Made by a program: the position numbers and the translations under genes. A DNA stretch of 9,288 nt from the NCBI GenBank assembly GCA_030045215.1, contig JASIBJ010000413.1, positions 1-9,288 on the forward strand, read 5' to 3'. Below, piece after piece: positions 5,245-9,288 of this stretch (positions within the stretch are counted from its first letter, which is position 1; every line of letters begins with the position of its first letter). Below the pieces are notes generated by a model. It saw only the letters and a list, made by a program, of their open reading frames with translations, did not search any database and was not told where the DNA came from. Source of the stretch: Streptosporangiaceae bacterium. GTDB lineage: Bacteria > Actinomycetota > Actinomycetes > Streptosporangiales > Streptosporangiaceae.

Positions 5245-7878
5245 CTACCGCCCACCACCGCCTGAAAGCAGCCGAAGTTCCCGCGCGCGCTGCACGGCGG
5301 AGGATCGGTCCCGGGCCTGGAGCTTGGCGTAGACGTTGCGCACGTGCGTGTTGACGGTATTCACCGAGACGGACAGCTCGCTTGCGATCTCGCGCCTTGA
5401 CAGGTTCGTCGGGAGATAGCGCAGCACCCTGAGCTCGCTTGGGCTGAGTTGATCGGCGTGGGTCGATGCCTCCGCTACCGGCGGCAATGACGAGCCCCGG
5501 ACGACGTCAAGGACGTCGGCGAGCAGCGCGGCGTGCGCCGTCTCGTGCGGCCGGACGGCCTCGAGCAGCTCCGCCGAGCCGGACATGGCGAACGGCAAGA
5601 TCAACCGGTCTGCTTCGGCGAGCGCTAGCGCGCGTTCGGCGGCCCGGACAGCCGCGCGCTCGTCGCCCAGCTCACGGCAGGCGAGGCCGGCCAGCACCAG
5701 CGCCTGGGTAACCGTTATGTAGCCAGTAACCGGTGCCGTTCGGTCAATAACGCCCTGCAGGAGATCCAGAGCTTCAGCGGGCTTGCCCTCCGCCAGGCAG
5801 ATGACGGCCCCGGCATTGAGGATGTCGCCTGACCTCGCCCGGTCGCCGTCAAGAGCCTCAAGCGACGCCCGGGCTTCGGCCAGCAGCCCGACACGAGCCT
5901 GGGTGGCTATCTTCCATCCGTTGAGCTGATTCTCAAGCGCGTGCGGGCCGGCGAGTTGCAATTGCAATTGCTCGGCCGCGCTGAACTCGGCGAGCGCCTC
6001 CTCGTGCCGTCTCCGGCCTGCGCTGAGCATGCCGGCGGCAAGCCGCAGCAAGATGCCGATGCCGGGCCCGCTGTCTGACCGCAGCACCTGCCGGGCGCGC
6101 TGCAGCCACCGCTCGCCTTCGTCGAACTGACCGGTCAGGGCCATCACGCCAGCCAGGCTCACCAGCGCCGGCGCGACAATAGCTTCGGCTCCCCAGCCGT
6201 GCCGCTCGGCCAGCGATATCGCCTCCAGGCTGAGCCGCCGGGTCGTGGCGAAAGGCTGGATCTTCGAGGCGAAGGCGAGCTGGGCCAGGCAGCCGACCTC
6301 CAGATACGGCCGTCCGATCTTCCTGGCAAGATCGGCGCCTTCCTGGAGGTGGCGCTCGCTCGCCTCGTTGGCCAGCGACCACGCCTCGACGATTCCTAGG
6401 TTCATGAGTGCGACGGCTCGAAGATCGGTGTCGAGGGCGACGTCGTCGTCGGATTCCGCGGCCATGGGGGAGGCAAGGAACTGAACCTGCTCCATGACGC
6501 CGGGCAGGTTGCCGCGCCGCCGCGCCAGCGAGAGTTTCAGTGAGGCGATGGTCACCCTGAGACGGCGAAGGCGGTCTGGTGGCGCCGTCTCGGCGTATGT
6601 CTGCGCCACTGCGAGGTGGGCGGCCGCATCGTCGAGGTCTCCCTGGGCAAGATCGCTCGTGGCCCTGGCCAGGGCGAGATCGGGCCCGTCGAGGTTGGCA
6701 TCCGGCGGGAAGGACCGCAGCAGCGCCTGGATGGTCTGGGTCTGCCCGTCGAGGGCGAGGCTGAAGGAGTGGTCTGCGAGCAGTCGTGCCGCGTCTGACC
6801 AGTCGCGCGCCGCTTGAGTGTGCCGGATAGCGTCGACGACGTGGCCGTGCTGGATGAACCACGCCGCGGCCCGCCGGTGCAGGGTGGGCACCTGGTCGGC
6901 CGGCGTCCGGCGTAGCTCAAGCCGCAGCAGGTCGGCGAACAGGTGGTGGTAACGAAACCACGTGCGTTGAGGGTCCAGCGATACGACGAATGCGTTGGCG
7001 TCCTCGAGATCGAGCAGGATGCGGTCCGAGCCCGGCCGGTCGGTCAGCAGGTCGCCCAGTTCGCCGTTGACCCGATCGAGCAGGGACGTGCGAACCAGAA
7101 GCTGCCGGACCTCGCCGGGCTGACGATCCAGCATCTCGGCCATCAGGTACTCGGCGACCGTACGGCTGCTGCCGGAGAACTCGGTGACGAACAGCTCCGG
7201 GTCGGGGTGCTCAGCGAGCGCGATCGCGGCAAGTCGCAGGCCCGCGGCCCAGCCCTCGGTGCGCTGATGCAGCAGCGCCACCCCGGCGTCTGACAGGGCG
7301 ACTCCTGACGCGTCGAGCAACTCGCGCGCCTCGCGCAGGGTAAAGCGCAGATCGGCCGAGCGGATCTCGGCCAGCTCACCTGCCAGGCGCAGCTGATGCA
7401 GGTGCAATGGGAGATCGCGGCGCGTGGCCAGGATCGCGTGCACGTCCGCAGGCAGGTTGGCCACCAGCCGCGCGAGCTGCGTCAGTGCCTCGGATGAAGC
7501 CAGCTCGTGCAGATCGTCTATGACGAGGAACGAGGGGTTACCAAGGCCTGCGAGTTCGCAGAGCACTCGGTCGACCATGGCCTGCCCGTCGAAACCCGGC
7601 GTCGCCGCGGGCAGTTCCTGGCCGTTCTCGGTCCCGCTCGCGTGACGGACAGCCGCCAGGACGGTGAGCCAGAACAGCTGGGCGTCCTGTTGATCGCGCT
7701 GTACCTGCACGGCCGCAACCGGCTGCCGTCGGCCCGGGTCGGCTGCCCACGCACGCAACAGGCACGTCTTTCCGCTCCCGGCGGGAGCCGCGACGACCGT
7801 CACCTTCGCTGTTGCCGCGTGGTCGAGCGCGGCGAGAAGGTCTTGACGGTCGATCAGCGGGCGGGCTGCCAGCACCAT
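5245..7878 (-). CDS. LAL-type (MalT-like) LuxR family transcriptional regulator
   Basis: This 877-residue ATP-binding transcription factor has the N-terminal STAND-type NTPase, tetratricopeptide-like middle and C-terminal LuxR DNA-binding domain of the LAL group. Walker A is APAGSGKT (31-38) and Walker B is SFLVIDDLHEL (116-126). The QRTEGWAAGLRLAA and RYHHLFADLLRLEL motifs, typical of MalT-like NTPases, follow. Residues from about 430 to 770 are Ala/Leu-rich helical repeats suited to sensing a ligand or partner. The HTH runs from LSPSELRVL at 811 through LSRREIASELSVSVNTVNTHVRNVYAKL (about 826-853). The ATG at 7878 is preferred because the fold begins right after it and codons upstream lose the strong G/C third-position bias. 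The frame continues to 8067, but that would overlap the small divergent gene. No clear Shine-Dalgarno precedes 7878; a GTG at 7923 is the alternative. Targets are unknown; the convergent flavin cluster and the divergent pair are candidates. Confidence 0.9.
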   Translation of the reverse strand: MVLAARPLIDRQDLLAALDHAATAKVTVVAAPAGSGKTCLLRAWAADPGRRQPVAAVQVQRDQQDAQLFWLTVLAAVRHASGTENGQELPAATPGFDGQAMVDRVLCELAGLGNPSFLVIDDLHELASSEALTQLARLVANLPADVHAILATRRDLPLHLHQLRLAGELAEIRSADLRFTLREARELLDASGVALSDAGVALLHQRTEGWAAGLRLAAIALAEHPDPELFVTEFSGSSRTVAEYLMAEMLDRQPGEVRQLLVRTSLLDRVNGELGDLLTDRPGSDRILLDLEDANAFVVSLDPQRTWFRYHHLFADLLRLELRRTPADQVPTLHRRAAAWFIQHGHVVDAIRHTQAARDWSDAARLLADHSFSLALDGQTQTIQALLRSFPPDANLDGPDLALARATSDLAQGDLDDAAAHLAVAQTYAETAPPDRLRRLRVTIASLKLSLARRRGNLPGVMEQVQFLASPMAAESDDDVALDTDLRAVALMNLGIVEAWSLANEASERHLQEGADLARKIGRPYLEVGCLAQLAFASKIQPFATTRRLSLEAISLAERHGWGAEAIVAPALVSLAGVMALTGQFDEGERWLQRARQVLRSDSGPGIGILLRLAAGMLSAGRRRHEEALAEFSAAEQLQLQLAGPHALENQLNGWKIATQARVGLLAEARASLEALDGDRARSGDILNAGAVICLAEGKPAEALDLLQGVIDRTAPVTGYITVTQALVLAGLACRELGDERAAVRAAERALALAEADRLILPFAMSGSAELLEAVRPHETAHAALLADVLDVVRGSSLPPVAEASTHADQLSPSELRVLRYLPTNLSRREIASELSVSVNTVNTHVRNVYAKLQARDRSSAVQRARELRLLSGGGGR
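5958..5971. repeat. 14-base palindromic GCAATT repeat inside the LAL gene
   Basis: GCAATTGCAATTGC is a perfect palindrome and a tandem hexamer-like repeat. It encodes an alternating Gln-Leu stretch (EQLQLQL) with the codons CAA and TTG, which are uncommon in DNA this GC-rich. It stands out as a small A/T-rich island and may be no more than slippage-derived coding sequence. Confidence 0.6.
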
Positions 7879-7919
7879 GTCAGCGTACGTGCTCGGGTAC
7901 CGGTGAGTGGATGTGCGTC

Positions 7920-7955
7920 GCACCGTAAGGGTGCTTCCGGACAATACGGAATATA
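7920..7955. promoter_or_regulatory. Divergent control region with two abutting inverted repeats
   Basis: The 150-base gap between the LAL gene and the small plus-strand gene carries two inverted repeats end to end. The first is GCACC-N5-GGTGC (7920-7934) and the second is TTCCG-N7-CGGAA (7935-7951). On the minus strand a TATATT box (7955-7950), the most A/T-rich hexamer nearby, overlaps the second repeat and lies about 70 bases before the LAL start, so it could be its -10 element. I find no good -35 partner. The layout fits operator sites for an autoregulated or divergent promoter, by inference only. Confidence 0.4.
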
Positions 7956-8028
7956 GAGGATCGTCAGCCGCGGCGATCACCAGATCCAGGCGATGCCGCC
8001 TCACTTGGCCGGGCTCCACGATGGCCGC

Positions 8029-8244
8029 ATGGATCGAGCGGTTTACGAGATCCGGGTCAGCGGACACCTCGGCGCCATGCTCCTGTCAGCGTTCCCGGCC
8101 ATGGAGCCCGAGCATCGCGGCGCGGTCACAGTTCTGACCGGCATCCTGGATCAGCCCGCGCTGTACGCGGTCCTGGCTGAGATCGAGGCGCTCGGTCTTG
8201 ACCTGCTGGAGGTTCGCCAGCTTCCCCCAAGGAAGGCGAAGTAA
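8029..8244 (+). CDS. Small conserved-looking protein of unknown function
   Basis: This 71-residue soluble protein opens MDRAVYEIRVSGHLGAMLLSAF. Its pattern is a short strand (VYEIRVSG), a helix with the AFPAMEPEHRG turn, a strand (VTVLTGIL), a helix rich in Ala/Leu (PALYAVLAEIEALG), and a last strand (LDLLEVRQL). This beta-alpha-beta-beta-alpha-beta outline suggests a ferredoxin-like or ACT-like mini-domain. Very similar small proteins recur in actinobacteria from memory, without a known role. The ATG at 8029 is chosen because the recognisable fold begins directly after it; the frame is also open from an ATG at 7993. The Shine-Dalgarno is weak. The gene is divergent from the LAL regulator and stops two bases before the DNA glycosylase start, so both are probably in one transcript. 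No membrane segment or metal-binding motif is visible. Confidence 0.75.
   Translation: MDRAVYEIRVSGHLGAMLLSAFPAMEPEHRGAVTVLTGILDQPALYAVLAEIEALGLDLLEVRQLPPRKAK
8231..8236 (+). promoter_or_regulatory. Shine-Dalgarno site supporting the TTG start of the glycosylase
   Basis: GGAAGG lies inside the last codons of the small upstream gene, ten bases before the TTG at 8247. The next in-frame ATG at 8262 would be 25 bases away and has no site of its own, so the TTG start is preferred. Confidence 0.5.
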
Positions 8245-8246
8245 CG

Positions 8247-8990
8247 TTGCCCAGAACGTTCATGCACAGACCAGACGACGAGAACCGTCAAACCCCGCGG
8301 CGGGCAGCCGGGCGGGCGCCTGAAGCGCGGTCAGGTGAGGCGGATGGGAGCCGCCCGGCCTGGCTGCGGGAGGCGCGTTCGCACCTGCGCGCCGCCGATC
8401 CGGTGCTGGCGCGGCTCATCGATGAGCGGCCGGACTTCGACCCGAGGGCCTGGATGGACCGGCTTCCGGCCATGGACCTCTTCGGTGCGCTGCTTTTCCA
8501 GGTCACCGGCCAGCAGCTGTCCGTGGCGGCGACCCGCCGGACCATCGCCAGGATCGAGAGCCTGTTCGGCGGGCACCTCCCGTCCCCCGCTGAGTTGCTG
8601 CGAGTCGACCCGGGCAAGCTCCGCGACGCCGGCCTGTCCTGGCGGAAGATCGGCACGCTGCGTGACCTGGCCGAGCGCTTCGGGGATGGGCGGCTGGACC
8701 CGGACGTGCTGAGCGATATGTCCGATGACGAACTCATGGCCGAGCTCACCGTGATTCCAGGAATCGGGCCCTGGACCGTACAGGGCGCGCTCCTGATCGC
8801 GCTGCGCCGGGAAGACGTGGTTCTGCCTGGCGATCTCGCGCTCCGCAAGGCCGTCAGGGCCGCCTACCGGCTCGACCATGTCCCGACACCGGAGGAAGTG
8901 CTGGCGATCGCTGAGAAGTGGCGGCCTTACCGCAGCCTCGCGACGAGCTACCTGTTCTCCGAGGCGTTCGGGTCGGACTCGTCCGGCTAG
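8247..8990 (+). CDS. DNA-3-methyladenine glycosylase, AlkA-like (HhH-GPD)
   Basis: This 247-residue base-excision repair enzyme of the helix-hairpin-helix GPD superfamily is predicted to remove alkylated purines from DNA. After a basic, low-complexity N-terminus (about residues 1-35) come FGALLFQVTGQQLSVAATR (79-97), which matches the conserved GQQ.S...A helix, and the hairpin LTVIPGIGPWTVQGALLIAL (167-186). LPGDLALRKAV follows (193-203), with Asp196 as the likely catalytic aspartate. EKWRPYRSLATSYLF (223-237) is the usual C-terminal helix of AlkA-type enzymes. There is no iron-sulfur Cys cluster, which argues against endonuclease III or MutY. It is also shorter than E. coli AlkA, without the N-terminal Ada-like or TBP-like domain. 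It starts two bases after the small upstream gene. The stop shares four bases (CTAG) with the stop of the convergent gene. Confidence 0.9.
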   Translation: MPRTFMHRPDDENRQTPRRAAGRAPEARSGEADGSRPAWLREARSHLRAADPVLARLIDERPDFDPRAWMDRLPAMDLFGALLFQVTGQQLSVAATRRTIARIESLFGGHLPSPAELLRVDPGKLRDAGLSWRKIGTLRDLAERFGDGRLDPDVLSDMSDDELMAELTVIPGIGPWTVQGALLIALRREDVVLPGDLALRKAVRAAYRLDHVPTPEEVLAIAEKWRPYRSLATSYLFSEAFGSDSSG

Positions 8991-9288
8991 GGCAGGAAGG
9001 CGAGCGCCTGGCCGTTGAGCCTCTCCAGGCGAGCGGCGACGCCGAGGAATGTGCCGCCGGGGAAATCGAAGGCCACGACATGGTCCTTGCCGACGCAGTA
9101 GAGCCGGCCGTCGGTTCCGAACCGCAGCCCGCGCGGCCGGGCGAATCCCGTCGCGCGATCAGGCACGAACACGCGCACGAGCTGTCCGGTGGAGGCGTCG
9201 TACTCGCGGATGGTCGCCGCGGCATCGGGGGAGCCGAACGGCCACTCGCTGGAGACCACCACGTTGCCGTTCGGGGCGACGGCGAGAT
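8987..9288 (-). CDS. NHL/SMP-30-like beta-propeller protein, C-terminal part
   Basis: The frame enters from the right edge of the window (in frame from 9286) and ends at a TAG at 8989-8987, giving 99 visible residues. The visible residues show beta-propeller blade patterns: LAVAPNGNVVVSSEW, then IREYDASTGQLVRVF, then FARPRGLRFGTDGRLYCVGKD followed by VVAFDFPGGTFLGVA. The GL.FG.DG.LYC and YD..TG signatures are those of NHL-repeat or gluconolactonase-like proteins. No catalytic or metal-binding residue can be judged from this fragment, and the N-terminus, including any signal peptide, lies outside. A start at 9262 is possible in principle, but propeller sequence continues upstream of it, so the gene is treated as partial. 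Substrate or partner is unknown. Confidence 0.75.
   Translation of the reverse strand, partial: LAVAPNGNVVVSSEWPFGSPDAAATIREYDASTGQLVRVFVPDRATGFARPRGLRFGTDGRLYCVGKDHVVAFDFPGGTFLGVAARLERLNGQALAFLP

Noticed and set aside
5933..6862. A 309-residue minus-strand frame within the LAL gene
   Set aside because: It is a shifted frame of the LAL coding sequence on the same strand. The Walker motifs and HTH of the long frame leave no doubt about which frame is real.
7879..8067. N-terminal extension of the LAL protein to 8067
   Set aside because: It would overlap the start of the small divergent gene, lies outside the LAL fold, and its codons (25 before 7878) show weaker G/C third-position bias than the gene body. 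A GTG start at 7923 cannot be ruled out.

Overview
The window is GC-rich throughout, and its reading frames have strongly G/C-biased third codon positions. It uses GTG and TTG starts with purine-rich Shine-Dalgarno sites. Together with the protein families present (a CE1758/CE1759-type luciferase-like monooxygenase with partner flavin reductase, a large LAL-type LuxR regulator, a 14-helix drug-transporter homologue), this points to a high-GC actinomycete chromosome. I cannot name the genus. I see no rRNA, tRNA, CRISPR array, transposase or phage gene.

Layout, left to right. (1) Positions 139-735 (+) look like a decayed or internally deleted remnant of an ion-channel-like membrane protein whose start and pore filter are missing. 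(2) 741-2252 (-) is a DHA2/EmrB-type MFS exporter converging on that remnant. (3) 2253-2583 is an intergenic region separating the divergent exporter and flavin cluster. (4) 2584-5212 (+) is a three-gene flavin cluster: an NADPH-dependent FMN reductase, a luciferase-like flavin-dependent monooxygenase, and a second, different FMN reductase of the LLM-partnered type. A candidate promoter overlaps the stop codon of the first reductase, so the last two genes may also be expressed separately. (5) 5245-7878 (-) is an LAL (MalT-like) transcriptional regulator converging on the cluster across a 32-base gap that holds a near-palindrome. (6) 7879-8028 is a divergent control region with two abutting inverted repeats. 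(7) 8029-8990 (+) is a two-gene unit, a 71-residue conserved-looking small protein followed two bases later by an AlkA-type DNA glycosylase with a TTG start. (8) 8987 to the right edge (-) is the C-terminal part of an NHL/beta-propeller-like protein. Its stop codon overlaps that of the glycosylase in one CTAG.

How the genes may work together: the central cluster is a self-contained supply-and-use unit for reduced flavin. The reductases make FMNH2 from NAD(P)H and the monooxygenase spends it, with O2, oxidising an unknown organic substrate. The exporter and the LAL regulator flank the unit and could export a product or control it, but the sequence gives no direct proof. The DNA glycosylase and its small partner look like an independent module. 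The most notable points are the monooxygenase flanked by two unlike reductases, a 16-codon mini-ORF that exactly bridges the monooxygenase stop and the second reductase start, the control elements at 3201-3278 and 7920-7955, and the channel remnant.
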